Shown: piece by piece, positions 1 through 9,560 of the stretch
How positions within the stretch are numbered: position 1 is the first letter of the stretch
Layout: every line of letters begins with the position of its first letter
Assembly: GCF_017876405.1 (NCBI RefSeq)
Contig: NZ_JAGINW010000001.1
Coordinates: 9,437,203 to 9,501,202 of the forward strand
Reading direction: 5' to 3'
DNA length: 64,000 nt
Source: Kibdelosporangium banguiense
Lineage (GTDB): Bacteria > Actinomycetota > Actinomycetes > Mycobacteriales > Pseudonocardiaceae
The notes under the pieces: model-generated
Databases searched by the model: none
What the model saw: the letters and a program-made list of their open reading frames with translations, nothing else
Told to the model about the DNA's origin: nothing
Position numbers and translations under genes: made by a program

Positions 1-254
1 GTAGTCACCACGAGCACGTCACCGCGCTGGCATTGCTCGACAGCCGCGTGGATCATCAGGTTGTCGCCTGGCCAGCAGAGCACGGTCACGGCCGTACCCC
101 CGATGCGGGCACCGCTCTGGACAGGCCGCAGGTCCGGGCCAAGGTAACCGTCGCGCCCGATCGCTTCGTGCACGGTCGCCACGCCGAACTCCGTCAACGC
201 CTCGACGTCGGCCGCCGCTGCCCGCGGCGGATCGGTGACGATGAAGCCCTTCAC
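1..254 (-). CDS. RraA-like 4-carboxy-4-hydroxy-2-oxoadipate (CHA) aldolase, 3' end outside window
   Basis: Reading the minus strand from a GTG at 254 gives about 84 residues that begin VKGFIVTDPP and contain GVATVHEAIGRDGYL and GARIGGTAVTV, the N-terminal pattern of the RraA/HMG-CHA aldolase family. That family cleaves 4-carboxy-4-hydroxy-2-oxoadipate to pyruvate and oxaloacetate in gallate/protocatechuate 4,5-cleavage. The start codon overlaps the stop of the upstream GalB-like gene (GTGA), so the two were translationally coupled. The neighbour supports the aldolase reading over a generic RraA protein. The C-terminal two thirds, including the DG-x20-R-D metal site, lies off the window. Family assignment is firm; the exact substrate is inferred from context. 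Confidence 0.75.
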   Translation of the reverse strand, partial: MKGFIVTDPPRAAAADVEALTEFGVATVHEAIGRDGYLGPDLRPVQSGARIGGTAVTVLCWPGDNLMIHAAVEQCQRGDVLVVT

Positions 255-913
255 GACAGGACACCGGTGACTTGCGGGTAGAGCCGCACATAGGCCTCAC
301 CCATGGTGTTGTGCGGCAAGCCCAGATTCGGCCCCACGTTGCGCCGCAGCTGCACGCCCCGCCGTTTCGCGAGATCGGTGTAGTACTCCCACATGTGCTC
401 CTGCGCGGGCAGGCACTCCATCGCCTTGCGCTTGCGGGCGAAGACCGGCGTGATGTCCAGCAGCACGTCCGGCCGGAAGTCGCACTGCTCCGGCTGGTGC
501 GGCTCGAAGAAGAACACCGGCGGGGCGCCGAGCGGTTCGCCGGGGGCGCCGTACCCGATGGCCTGGGCGAGCACTCTCGCCTGCAGCGCCATTCTGGCGG
601 CAGCCGGATGGTCGCCGTTGTACGGATCAGCCAGGGTATGGGTGAGCACCACCGTCGGCGCCACCTCGCGGTAGACGTGCACGAGCCGGTCCACCACCTC
701 CGGGGCCTCACGCAGCGGATAGTCCCCCACATCGAAGAAGCGCATCTCCGCACCCAGCGCAGCGGCCGCGTCTTCCGCCTCCTTGCGGCGAACTGCCAAT
801 CCGCCCGGCTGACCGTTCATGGCAGCGGGCACAGTGGAGACGGCGAAGATGACCCGCGGCCAACGGGCGCGGGCACGGATGACGGCACTGTCGACCACGT
901 CGGCCAGGTTCAA
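251..913 (-). pseudogene. 5'-truncated 4-oxalomesaconate hydratase (PIG-L/LmbE fold, GalB-like)
   Basis: The frame ends with segments typical of GalB, the PIG-L-fold 4-oxalomesaconate hydratase: FFDVGDYPL, VVLTHTLADPYNGDHP, FFFEPHQPEQC, DVLLDIT and EHMWEYYTDLAKRRGVQ. Family members start with about 60 further residues carrying the AHxxDxxW-type metal-binding motif. That part is absent here. The homologous region begins near VRRKEAEDAAAALGA, and the 35-40 residues before it do not look like GalB. The only starts are TTG at 913 or internal ones. Without the first metal motif the enzyme is probably inactive. Upstream, the DNA turns into the 5' end of a sensor-kinase-like gene, so I read this as a deletion product. 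A sequencing or assembly error is the alternative. Confidence 0.7.
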
Positions 914-919
914 AGGCTC

Positions 920-1160
920 GAACGGCTCCGGGTCGGCACGCGACGGCGACCAACACCACCACCGCGGCGACGACGTGATACCCGTTGATCTCCTGCGGGG
1001 GCTCCCCGAGCGGGGAGAAACGCGCGGTGACGATCGACAACGCGCCCAAGACGAGCCCGGCCACGGTGTCCGTCCACCGTGGATGACGCCCGGCGGTCAC
1101 CCGCAAACCGGCAAATCCCATGGTTTCCATCGTAAGGAGCGTGGTTGGTCCGGGCGTCAT
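920..1160 (-). pseudogene. 5' fragment of a membrane sensor (histidine-kinase-like N-terminus)
   Basis: From ATG 1160 (alternatives 1132 or 1123) the minus strand encodes about 80 residues with two predicted hydrophobic segments, VAGLVLGALSIVTARFS and VVAAVVVLVAVACRP. The pattern of a tryptophan/aspartate lead-in followed by closely spaced helices and a charged turn is usual for the N-terminal sensor of actinobacterial histidine kinases. After about 930 the frame loses any membrane or kinase character and the DNA becomes the GalB-like gene in another frame. No DHp or ATPase domain follows. The identification rests only on hydropathy and style and is tentative. Confidence 0.4.
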
Positions 1161-1328
1161 CCATGCGCGGTACCCGGATCGCTCCGGATGCGGTAGCCCG
1201 GCATCCGGGGCACTGCGTCCGCAGCGGTGAGCTGACCGCGCCAGGACGACGCGCGCAGGCGGTCGGTCCCGCGATGGTGAACGCCGAAGAAACGCCCAAG
1301 ATTCGACTGACTCGAGGGACCCACGATT

Positions 1329-4300
1329 ATGTCCAAACTGGCTCGGTTGAGCCTCGCGAACCGGGGGCTGGTCGCGCTCATCACGCTGATAGTGCTCGGC
1401 TTCGGCGTGTACACCATCCCGCAGCTCAAGCAGCAGCTCCTGCCGTCACTGGCGCTGCCCGTGGCAGTGGTCACGGCGGAGCTCCCCAGCGCGCCACCGG
1501 AGATCGTCGCGCAGCAGCTCACGACACCGATCGAGACCGCAGTGAAGTCGGTCAGCGGTGCAGGCACGGTTACCTCGGTCTCCCGTGAGGGGTACACGAC
1601 CGTCGAGGTGGCGTTCGACTACAGCACACCGGCCGACGACATGGTCAGCCGATTGCAGTCCGCGGTCGCCCGCATCACCGGACAGCTGCCCGCGGGAAGC
1701 AACCCGCAGGTGAGCGCCGGTTCCTTCGAGAACGTCCCGATCATGCAGATATCGGCGGCAGGCACCGCCGACCCGCGGGCGTTCACCGAACGGCTCCGCC
1801 AGGCGGTCGTGCCGAAGTTCCAGGGCGTCAAGGGGGTTCGCGGGGTTGAACTCGTCGGCGACACCACCGACCACGTCAGGGTCACTCTCGACCCGGCGAA
1901 GGCCGCCGCCGCCGGAGTGACCACCGCGGCAGTCACCGAAGTGCTGCGCTCCAACGGCTCGGCGGCTCCGGCCGGCACGCTGACACAACAGAAAGAGTCG
2001 CTCTCGATCCAGGTCGGCGCCGCCCTGCGCACCGTGGACGACGTCCGCAACCTGTTCGTGGCCCCGGAAAGCCAATCGGAAAGCCAGGCGGGCGGGCAGA
2101 AGGAGGGGCAGAAGACGGGGCAATCCACTGCACCTGCACGCGCCCCGGTGCGGCTCAGCTCCGTCGCGACCGTCGAGTTGGTGCCCGACGAGGTCACCTC
2201 GCTCGCCCGAGTCGATGGCCAGCCGAGCATCGGCCTGTCGGTGACAATGCTCCCCGACGGGAACGCGGTGTCGATCTCGCACGACATCCACGCCCTGTTG
2301 CCCGATCTTCAGCGCGAGCTCGGCGGGGACGCCAAGCTCACCATCACCTCCGACAGCGCGCCGTCCATCGAGAAGGCCGTCGAAGGGCTGACCACCGAGG
2401 GCACGCTGGGCCTCGGGTTCGCCGTGATCGTGATCCTGGTCTTCCTGATGTCGCTGCGCTCGACGCTGGTGACCGCGCTGTCCATCCCGGTGTCGCTGGT
2501 GATCGCCCTGATCGTGCTCTGGGCGCGGGGCTACACGCTCAACCTGTTCACCCTGGGGGCGCTGACCATCGCCGTCGGCCGCGTCGTCGACGACTCGATC
2601 GTGGTGCTGGAGAACATCAAACGCCACCTCAGCTACGGGACACCGAAACGTGAGGCGGTGCTCACCGGCGTCCGCGAGGTCACCGGCGCGGTCGTGTCCT
2701 CGACGCTCACCACGGTCGCGGTGTTCCTGCCGATCGCGTTCATCGGCGGCTTCATCGGGCAGGTGTTCGGGCCGTTCGCGATCACCATCACCGTGGCGCT
2801 GCTGACATCCCTGCTGGTCGCACTCACCATCGTGCCCGCGTTCGCGTACTGGTTCCTGCGCCCGCCAGCCGCCGGTACGTCACCGCAGGAGCGCGACCGG
2901 ATCCACCAGGAGGCGTCCGAAAAGGAACGGCGCAGCCGGTTGCAGCGGATCTACGTGCCGGTGATCAAGTTCGCCACCCGGCGGCGGCTGACGACCCTGG
3001 TGATCGGCGCTCTGATCTTCCTCGGCACGGCAGGCCTGGCCACCCAGCTACAGATCAACTACCTCGACCAGAGCGACACGACCACGGTCAGCGTGTCGCA
3101 GAAGATGCCGGTCGGCACGAGCCTCGCGGCCACCGACACCGCGGCGCGGAAGGTGGAGAAGATCCTGACCGAGTACCCGGAGATCGCCAACTCACAGGTG
3201 ACGATCGGCGCTTCCGGCAGCTCCGGCACCTTCGGTGAGGCGAGCAACGGCGGCGAGGCCACCTTCACGGTCACCGTGAAGGACGGCACGGAGCTCACGG
3301 CGTTCATGGCGAAGGTGCGGGACCGGCTCGCGACGGTGGCCGACATCGGCAAGACCATGGTCGGGGTCGGCGACGACATGGGCAGCAGCTCCAACGGGCT
3401 GGAGGTCGTCGTCCGCTCCTCCGACCCGGCCACGCTCGCCGACGCCACCGAACAGGTCCGCGCGGCCGTGGCCGCCACGCCGAAGGTCATCAACGTGACC
3501 AGCAACCTCGCGGCCAGCGCGCCACGGATCGACATCACCGTCAACCGGGAGGCGGCCGCCCGCTACGGCCTCAGCGACACCACAATCGCCGAACACGTCT
3601 CGACGGTGTACCGCGGGGTGAACCTCACCTCTGCCACCATCGACGGCAGGCAGCGCGACATCGTGCTGCGCACCGGTACGGCACCGGTCGACCTGGCCGC
3701 GCTGGGCGCCATGCAGGTGCCGACGTCGTCCGGCCCGGTCCGCCTCGACGCGCTCGCCACCGTGCAGCGGGTCGAAGGGCCGGTGCAGATCACCCACATC
3801 GACGGTGCGCGGTTCGCCTCGATCACCGGCACGCCGGACACCTCCGACACCGGCGCCGTCACCGACGATCTGGCGGCCCGGCTGGCCGCGCTGAAGCTCC
3901 CGGCCGGTGCCACCTACACCATCGGCGGGGTCAGTGCCGATCTGACGGTGGCGTTCAACGACCTCGGCCTGGCACTGGCCGCCGCGGTCCTGCTGGTGTT
4001 CCTGATCATGGCGGCCACGTTCCGCAGCATTGTCCAGCCGCTCATCCTGCTGGTCTCGGTCCCGTTCGCGGCGACCGGGGCGGTGCTGCTGCTGGTGCTC
4101 ACCGGGACCGCCCTGGGCCTGCCGGGGCTGATCGGGCTGCTGATGCTGATCGGCATCGTGGTGACCAACGCGATCGTGCTCATGGACCTGATCAACCAGT
4201 ACCGCGCCCAGGGCATGGGCGTCCACGAGGCGGTGGTCGAGGGCGGACTGCGACGGCTACGCCCGATCCTCATGACCGCCGTGGCCACGATCTGCGCTCT

Positions 4301-4529
4301 GAGCCCGATGGCCCTGGGCTTCACCCAGAGCGGCGACTTCATCTCGCAGCCACTGGCGATCGTGGTCATCGGCGGTCTCATCAGTTCGACGCTGCTGACC
4401 CTCGTGCTCGTACCGACCCTGTACACGATCGTCGAAGGAGCCTCGGAACGACGGGCGAAGCGGCGAGCCAAGACACCGGCGGCCGAACCGGCAGAGCCCG
4501 TGCTGAGCGGGAAGCATTCCGGCGGCTGA
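1329..4529 (+). CDS. RND-family (AcrB/SwrC-type, HAE1) efflux transporter
   Basis: This 1066-residue inner-membrane protein has the RND layout: a first membrane helix (about residues 11-30), a large extracytoplasmic porter region, a helix bundle at about 355-540, a second loop region and a second bundle at about 870-1040. Motifs include LPSLALPVAVVTAELP after TM1 and GRVVDDSIVVLENI in TM4 with the paired Asp of the proton relay, plus the matching GIVVTNAIVLMDLINQ in the second half. Length is normal for the family. The start is ATG 1329 with GAGGGA 9 bases upstream. No periplasmic adaptor gene is adjacent, as in Gram-positive SwrC-type pumps. Substrate is unknown; a drug, lipid or surfactant is likely from the family. 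The gene stands alone in its operon. Confidence 0.92.
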   Translation: MSKLARLSLANRGLVALITLIVLGFGVYTIPQLKQQLLPSLALPVAVVTAELPSAPPEIVAQQLTTPIETAVKSVSGAGTVTSVSREGYTTVEVAFDYSTPADDMVSRLQSAVARITGQLPAGSNPQVSAGSFENVPIMQISAAGTADPRAFTERLRQAVVPKFQGVKGVRGVELVGDTTDHVRVTLDPAKAAAAGVTTAAVTEVLRSNGSAAPAGTLTQQKESLSIQVGAALRTVDDVRNLFVAPESQSESQAGGQKEGQKTGQSTAPARAPVRLSSVATVELVPDEVTSLARVDGQPSIGLSVTMLPDGNAVSISHDIHALLPDLQRELGGDAKLTITSDSAPSIEKAVEGLTTEGTLGLGFAVIVILVFLMSLRSTLVTALSIPVSLVIALIVLWARGYTLNLFTLGALTIAVGRVVDDSIVVLENIKRHLSYGTPKREAVLTGVREVTGAVVSSTLTTVAVFLPIAFIGGFIGQVFGPFAITITVALLTSLLVALTIVPAFAYWFLRPPAAGTSPQERDRIHQEASEKERRSRLQRIYVPVIKFATRRRLTTLVIGALIFLGTAGLATQLQINYLDQSDTTTVSVSQKMPVGTSLAATDTAARKVEKILTEYPEIANSQVTIGASGSSGTFGEASNGGEATFTVTVKDGTELTAFMAKVRDRLATVADIGKTMVGVGDDMGSSSNGLEVVVRSSDPATLADATEQVRAAVAATPKVINVTSNLAASAPRIDITVNREAAARYGLSDTTIAEHVSTVYRGVNLTSATIDGRQRDIVLRTGTAPVDLAALGAMQVPTSSGPVRLDALATVQRVEGPVQITHIDGARFASITGTPDTSDTGAVTDDLAARLAALKLPAGATYTIGGVSADLTVAFNDLGLALAAAVLLVFLIMAATFRSIVQPLILLVSVPFAATGAVLLLVLTGTALGLPGLIGLLMLIGIVVTNAIVLMDLINQYRAQGMGVHEAVVEGGLRRLRPILMTAVATICALSPMALGFTQSGDFISQPLAIVVIGGLISSTLLTLVLVPTLYTIVEGASERRAKRRAKTPAAEPAEPVLSGKHSGG

Positions 4530-4560
4530 CACCCCTCGCACCCGCATAAGCTGCGGTCCA

Positions 4561-4581
4561 CATCGGTGACCGGCCCCGATG
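4561..4581 (+). terminator. weak hairpin after the RND gene
   Basis: Arms CATCGG/CCGATG enclose a 9-base loop 31 bases after the RND stop codon. There is no T tract, which is common in high-GC actinomycetes. The short stem makes it a weak candidate. Confidence 0.3.
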
Positions 4582-4611
4582 ACAACGTATACGGCGCCGC
4601 ATCCCGGGGTC

Positions 4612-4625
4612 TGGGAGCGCTCCCA
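4612..4625. promoter_or_regulatory. CebR-type operator, distal copy
   Basis: The perfect 14-bp palindrome TGGGAGCGCTCCCA matches the known CebR box of Streptomyces, the LacI-family repressor released by cellobiose or cellotriose. It lies 127 bp before the cellulase start codon. A second identical copy starts 68 bp downstream. Identity to the consensus is seen in the sequence; binding by a CebR orthologue encoded elsewhere is inferred. Confidence 0.88.
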
Positions 4626-4679
4626 GGTTCTCGCTCGTCCCTCTTCTCACGGTGACCTCTTGCTATTACGCTGCGATCC

Positions 4680-4693
4680 TGGGAGCGCTCCCA
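4680..4693. promoter_or_regulatory. CebR-type operator, proximal copy
   Basis: This is a second perfect TGGGAGCGCTCCCA, 59 bp before the GTG of the GH9 cellulase gene. The start-to-start distance of 68 bp (about 6.5 helical turns) could allow looping or independent blocking of two promoters. The AT-rich stretch TTGCTATTACG lies just upstream and may contain a -10 element. Confidence 0.88.
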
Positions 4694-4751
4694 GAACTCG
4701 AGCATCTGACACACCTCCGCGCGTCCCGAACCCTGCAAATCGGAGGCTCAC

Positions 4752-7682
4752 GTGCAAAGTCGCATGTCGAGAGTGGTGACGACCGTCCTCGTCGCCCTGC
4801 TCGCGGGTCTGATCGGCCCACTGCCATCGGTCGCGTCGGCGGCGCCGGCATTCAACTACGGGGAGGCGCTGCAGAAGTCCATCTGGTTCTACGACGCCCA
4901 ACGCTCCGGCAAATTACCCGCGGACAACCGCGTCAGCTGGCGCGGTGACTCGGCGCTGCGCGACGGCAGTGACGTCGGGCGCGATCTCTCCGGCGGCTTC
5001 TACGACGCGGGCGACCATGTGAAGTTCGGGCTGCCCTTCGCGTTCAGCATGTCGATGCTCGCCTGGGGCGCGGTGGAGAACCGGGACGCCTACGCGGGTT
5101 CCGGCCAGCTCTCGCATCTGATGGCGAACCTAAGGTGGGGCACCGACTGGATCATCAAGGCGCACCCGTCGGCGAACGTGGTCTACGGCCAGGTCGGCGC
5201 GGGCGATCCGGACCACGCCTGGTGGGGTTCGGCCGAGGTGATGGCGATGGCCCGCCCATCGTACAAAGTGGACACATCGTGTCCGGGCTCGGATCTCGCG
5301 GGCGAGTACGCCGCCGCGATGGCCTCGGCGTCGATGGTGTTCAAGGAGAGCGATCCGGCCTACGCCGGGACGCTGCTCACGCACGCCAAGCAGCTCTTCA
5401 CCTTCGCCGACACCTACCGCGGCGAGTACTCCGACTGCATCACCGACGCCGCCAAGTTCTACAACTCCTGGAGCGGCTACCAGGACGAGCTGGTGTGGGG
5501 CGCAATCTGGCTGTACCGCGCCACAGGCGACGCGGCGTACCTGACCAAGGCCAAAGCGGAGTACCTGAAGCTCTCGACCGAGCCGCAAAGCCCTGAACGG
5601 TCCTACAAGTGGACCATCGTGTGGGACGACAAGTCATACGGTGCCTACGTGTTGATGGCCAAGCTGACCGGCGAGCAGACCTACATCAGCGACGCGAACC
5701 GCTGGTTGGACTTCTGGACCACGGGGTACAACGGCAACCGGATCCGCTACTCCCCCGGCGGCCAGGCGGTGCTCGACACCTGGGGCTCACTGCGTTACGC
5801 GGCCAACACCGCGTTCGCCGCCCTGGTGTACTCCGACTGGCTGTCCACCCGGGACAGTGCCAGAGCCAAGACCTATCACGACTTCGGCGCGCGGCAGGTC
5901 AACTACGCGCTCGGTGACAACCCGCGCAACTCCAGCTACCTCATCGGTTTCGGCGCCAACCCGCCGCGCAACCCGCACCACCGCACGGCACACGGGTCCT
6001 GGGCCGACAACATCCAGGAGCCGGCCGTCAGCAGGCATATCCTTTACGGAGCCCTCGTCGGCGGTCCCAAGTCCAACGACGACGCCTACACCGACAGCCG
6101 CAGCGACTACGTGATGAACGAGGTCGCACTGGACTACAACGCCGGCTTCACCAGTGCGCTTGCCCGGCTGTACAAGGAATACGGCGGCACCCCGCTCGCG
6201 AACTTCCCGGTGGCGGAGACCCCGGACAGCACTGAGCTGACCGTGCAGGCGTCGGTGAACCAGAGCAATACCCAGTTCACCGAGATCAAGGCGTTCGTGC
6301 TCAACAAGAGTGCTTGGCCCGCACGGATTTTCAACGGAACACTGCGCTACTACTTCACGCTCGACGACGCCACCACACCCAGCCAGCTCGCCATCAACAC
6401 CAACTACAACCAATGCGGCACGCCAAGCGCACCGACTCAATACAGCGGCTCGGTGTACTACGTGGAGATCCCCTGTACCGGCGTCTCGCCGGCCGGGCAA
6501 TCGGCCTACCGCAAGGAAGTCCAGTTCCGTATCACCAGCTCCGGTACGTGGAACCCGGCCAACGACTGGTCCTACGCGGGCCTGGGCACCGGCAACACGG
6601 TCGTCCAGACCGACGGGATCGTGCTACGCCAGGACGGAAAGGTGGTCTGGGGCAACGAGCCGACCGGCACGATCGATCGTGAGGCACCCAGTGTCCCCAC
6701 GGCGTTGACGGCTTCGGCGGTGTCCGGCAGCAGTGTCACCTTGAGCTGGGCCGCGTCCACCGACAACGTCGGGGTCACCGGTTACGATGTGTTGCGTGGT
6801 GGCACAGTCATCGCTTCGACCACCGGAACCACCTACCAGGCAACAGGTCTGACGCCGAACACATCCTACTCGTTCGCCGTGCGGGCCAAGGACGGGGCGG
6901 GCAACGTCTCCGCAGCAAGCAGTGCGATCAACGTCCGCACCGCCGACACCCCCATCGACACCGAGCCACCAACCGCGCCAACCGGTTTGAGGGCATCCTC
7001 CATCGGCAGCACCAGCGTGAGCCTGAGCTGGACAGCGTCCACGGACAACGTGGGCGTGAGCGGCTACGAGGTGCTCAACAGCACGACCGTGGTGGGCTCC
7101 CCCACTACGACGAGCCTGCAGGTCACCGGCCTGACGCCGGACACCTCCTACACATTCTCGGTGCGCGCCAAGGACTCCTCCGGCAACGTCTCGGCCGCCG
7201 TCCCCATCACCGTGCGCACCACACCGGCGACCGCGAGCACCCTTACCGTGCAACACAAGGGAACCGGCTCGGCGTCGTCGAACCAGATCGGGGCCACCCT
7301 TCAGGCAACAAACCGCGGCACGACAAGCGTCGGTTTGACCACCGTGACGCTGCGGTACTGGTTCACCGGCGACGCTTCCTCACCCAGCTACCAAGTGTGG
7401 TGCGACTGGGCGCAGATGGGGTGCGCCAACATCAGGGCACAGGTCGTCAAACTGGGCACGGCCCGAACCGGTGCCGACGCCTATCTGGAGGTCTCCTTCA
7501 CCTCAGGCAGCCTCGCGCCCGGCGCGAGTACCGGCGAGATCCAGCTGCGCGTGGCGAAGACCAACTGGTCCACCTTCAACCAGGCCGACGACCACAGCTA
7601 TCGGACGAGCAACTCGCTCACCGATTTCGACCGCGTCACCGCCTATTCCGGCGGCACCCTCTCCTGGGGTGTCGAGCCCTGA
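4752..7682 (+). CDS. secreted GH9 endo/exo-glucanase with CBM3c, two FN3 and a C-terminal CBM3
   Basis: The 976-residue cellulase starts at GTG 4752 with GGAGG 6 bases upstream. A signal peptide ends near residue 30 (VASA/APAF). The GH9 catalytic domain spans about 31-480. YDAGDHVKFG carries the Asp pair that activates water (D85, D88), PHHRTAHGS is the conserved His motif and E457 in MNEVALDYN is the general acid. A CBM3c module (about 485-635) abuts the catalytic domain, the arrangement of processive GH9 theme B enzymes. Two fibronectin III repeats (about 642-733 and 736-825) follow, then a CBM3 (about 829-976) that probably anchors the enzyme to crystalline cellulose. Two CebR boxes upstream predict induction by cello-oligosaccharides. 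A strong hairpin follows the stop. Confidence 0.95.
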   Translation: MQSRMSRVVTTVLVALLAGLIGPLPSVASAAPAFNYGEALQKSIWFYDAQRSGKLPADNRVSWRGDSALRDGSDVGRDLSGGFYDAGDHVKFGLPFAFSMSMLAWGAVENRDAYAGSGQLSHLMANLRWGTDWIIKAHPSANVVYGQVGAGDPDHAWWGSAEVMAMARPSYKVDTSCPGSDLAGEYAAAMASASMVFKESDPAYAGTLLTHAKQLFTFADTYRGEYSDCITDAAKFYNSWSGYQDELVWGAIWLYRATGDAAYLTKAKAEYLKLSTEPQSPERSYKWTIVWDDKSYGAYVLMAKLTGEQTYISDANRWLDFWTTGYNGNRIRYSPGGQAVLDTWGSLRYAANTAFAALVYSDWLSTRDSARAKTYHDFGARQVNYALGDNPRNSSYLIGFGANPPRNPHHRTAHGSWADNIQEPAVSRHILYGALVGGPKSNDDAYTDSRSDYVMNEVALDYNAGFTSALARLYKEYGGTPLANFPVAETPDSTELTVQASVNQSNTQFTEIKAFVLNKSAWPARIFNGTLRYYFTLDDATTPSQLAINTNYNQCGTPSAPTQYSGSVYYVEIPCTGVSPAGQSAYRKEVQFRITSSGTWNPANDWSYAGLGTGNTVVQTDGIVLRQDGKVVWGNEPTGTIDREAPSVPTALTASAVSGSSVTLSWAASTDNVGVTGYDVLRGGTVIASTTGTTYQATGLTPNTSYSFAVRAKDGAGNVSAASSAINVRTADTPIDTEPPTAPTGLRASSIGSTSVSLSWTASTDNVGVSGYEVLNSTTVVGSPTTTSLQVTGLTPDTSYTFSVRAKDSSGNVSAAVPITVRTTPATASTLTVQHKGTGSASSNQIGATLQATNRGTTSVGLTTVTLRYWFTGDASSPSYQVWCDWAQMGCANIRAQVVKLGTARTGADAYLEVSFTSGSLAPGASTGEIQLRVAKTNWSTFNQADDHSYRTSNSLTDFDRVTAYSGGTLSWGVEP

Positions 7683-7711
7683 CGAGCCTCAAGAAAGCCC
7701 GGTAGTACCGA

Positions 7712-7740
7712 ACCGGCCGCCGCCGATCGCGGCGGCCGGT
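7712..7740. terminator. terminator after the cellulase gene
   Basis: A perfect 12-bp stem (ACCGGCCGCCGC and its complement) with a 5-base CGATC loop begins 29 bases after the cellulase stop. It sits between this gene and the 3' end of the convergent M36 pseudogene, so it may serve both directions. Confidence 0.8.
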
Positions 7741-7752
7741 ATTCACCTGGGC

Positions 7753-9393
7753 CTACGCAGGCGTTCCGTAGACAGACAGCTCGGTGCTGCTGATGAAGAA
7801 GCAGCCGAGCGTGGGTGCGCTGGGGTCACAGGGCGGCCCGGCATCCTGGCCTTGTGTGGTCAGCATCGTGTACCGGATGTACTCGACGCCTTTGCCGGTG
7901 CCCGCGGCCAGTGTCACCGGGGTGGGCGTGATCGATCATGTTGCCGGGGCCGCAGACCGGGCTGAAGTCGGGCCCGGTGAAGCTCGCCACCGAGCCGCCG
8001 CCGCTGGCCGCCGCCCAGTCCCGGCGGATCGTCCAGTCCTGGGTCAGCGTGTGCGACGGCACCGACAGCGTCTTCTCTGTCTGGTCGTAGCCGCCACCGC
8101 GGGCGACCACCTTCGGGTAGGTGCCCGGCAGGATCCCGGAGATCGTGTAGGTCCCGTCCGCGGCCGTGGTGGCCACCAGGCCGCCGCCGAGGCCGGAAGC
8201 GTGACCGCCGAAGGCAACCGTGATGCCGGCGGCCGGTGCGCCGGTGTCCTGGTCCCTGACCGTGCCGGTGAGCGTGCCACGCGGCGAGTTCGCCGCCGGC
8301 GGCATGGAGAAGTCCTCGACCGGCGTGCCGTCGTCGCCGTCGGTCGCCGCGGCGAAGTAGCCCATGCCACGGCCGGCGAAGACCTGCAAGATCGTCTTCT
8401 GCAGCTTCCCTCCGTTGACCACCAGGTCGGCCTGCAGGATCGAGTTACGCTCGTCCAAAAAGGACGGTGTCTCCGGGGACAGCTCCATGGCCCTGGTGAT
8501 CAGCGACTCGGCCTTCGCACTGCCGACGGCCTTGCGCAGGTCCCACAGGGTCTGCGCCCAGATCTCGCCGTCGTCGTGCACCTCGGGATAGAGACGACCG
8601 AAGTCGCCGTAGGTGTAGCCGCCGGAGCCGGCCGCTGGGGTGCCGGGGCAGGCCGTGGCCGGAGTGCCGACGGTGCAGTCGAGCGGCTGCGAGCGGATCG
8701 TGCCGCCGGCGGTCCAGTACTTGCCGACCCGTATTTCCCCGTTGGCTGCCGTGTCCTTCTCCAGGCCATGGTCGACCAGGAAGTCCTCGGCGTACCAGTC
8801 GCTCCACCCCTCGCCCATCGCGTCGGCCTGCGCGCCGTTGAGGGTGGAGAAACCGTTCGCGTCCACCACGAGCCGGTTCGACAGGCCGTGGGTGTACTCG
8901 TGGTAGACCACGTCCGACGCGTCGCCGGAGTTACCCGCCACGGATCGCGTGCCCGGACTGATGAGGTACATCTGCATACGCGGCGAGGTGCCGTCCGGCG
9001 GTGTGCGCATGTTCGCGTTGTCGGTGTACCGGTCGCCGGGCAGGCCGTTGGCCGTGTTCGCGCCGTCGTCCGACTGTCCCTGCACCGCGTCCCCGTCGAC
9101 CGCCTCGAAGTTGCCGGCGGTGCGGGTGAAGCCGATCGGGCCGGCCAGCAGGTGGTCGTGGAAGGTGCCCAGGAAGTAGAACAACTGCGTCGCGTTCTGG
9201 GCCCGGTTGTTCTTCCAGGAGTTCGGCGTTTGGGATCCCACGAGCACTGCACGGCAGCCGAGCAGCGACCGCCGACCGTCTTGGTGAAGTCGGTGAACGG
9301 GTACTCGAAGCTGCCCTTCGCGGCCGGACGCACTTCTTCCTCCGGGCCGGCGACGTTGTCGTCGCGGCAGCACCGCCGCGGCAGCCCATTCAT
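7753..9393 (-). pseudogene. decayed fungalysin-type (M36) extracellular metalloprotease
   Basis: The central frame contains the M36 zinc motif HEYTHG with GEGWSDWYAEDF downstream, plus RAQNATQLFYFLGTFHDHL, which identifies a fungalysin-type protease. Three kinds of damage are visible. First, the signal peptide, FTP/PepSY propeptide and first part of the catalytic domain are missing, because homology starts only near 9370 (DDNVAGPEEEV). Second, a single-base shift near 9245 separates CSWDP from TPNSWKNNRAQN. Third, near 7925 the frame breaks after GPGNMID and the true C-terminus (TPVTLAAGTGKG to STELSVYGTPA, TAG at 7753) resumes in another frame after the loss of an estimated 60-80 residues. 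The product cannot be an active secreted protease. Confidence 0.85.
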
Positions 9394-9501
9394 GCCGGGT
9401 CGTCAGGGAAGTGGGTTGGGCCGAAAGAATTTTCGGGCTCCGCTCCCCAGTGAAACAACCCGGCATTTGATCTAACTGTCCAGTCCGGACGGCAGCAGCG
9501 C

Positions 9502-9538
9502 GGACGTGCCAACACCCGGCTGAAATATTGGCACGTCC
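9502..9538. terminator. terminator of the subtilase-hydrolase operon
   Basis: A perfect 11-bp inverted repeat (GGACGTGCCAA / TTGGCACGTCC) with a 15-base loop lies 22 bases past the stop of the minus-strand hydrolase gene. Confidence 0.7.
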
Positions 9539-9560
9539 TTCACAAAGCGGCTGGTGTGGC

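Noticed and set aside
6660..7230. Apparent nucleotide repeats in the cellulase gene
   Set aside because: They are the two homologous FN3 domains, not a DNA repeat element.
7784..9475. Open frame of 563 codons on the plus strand across the M36 pseudogene
   Set aside because: Arg/Val/Gly-rich shadow of the protease remnant, with no recognisable domain or ribosome site.
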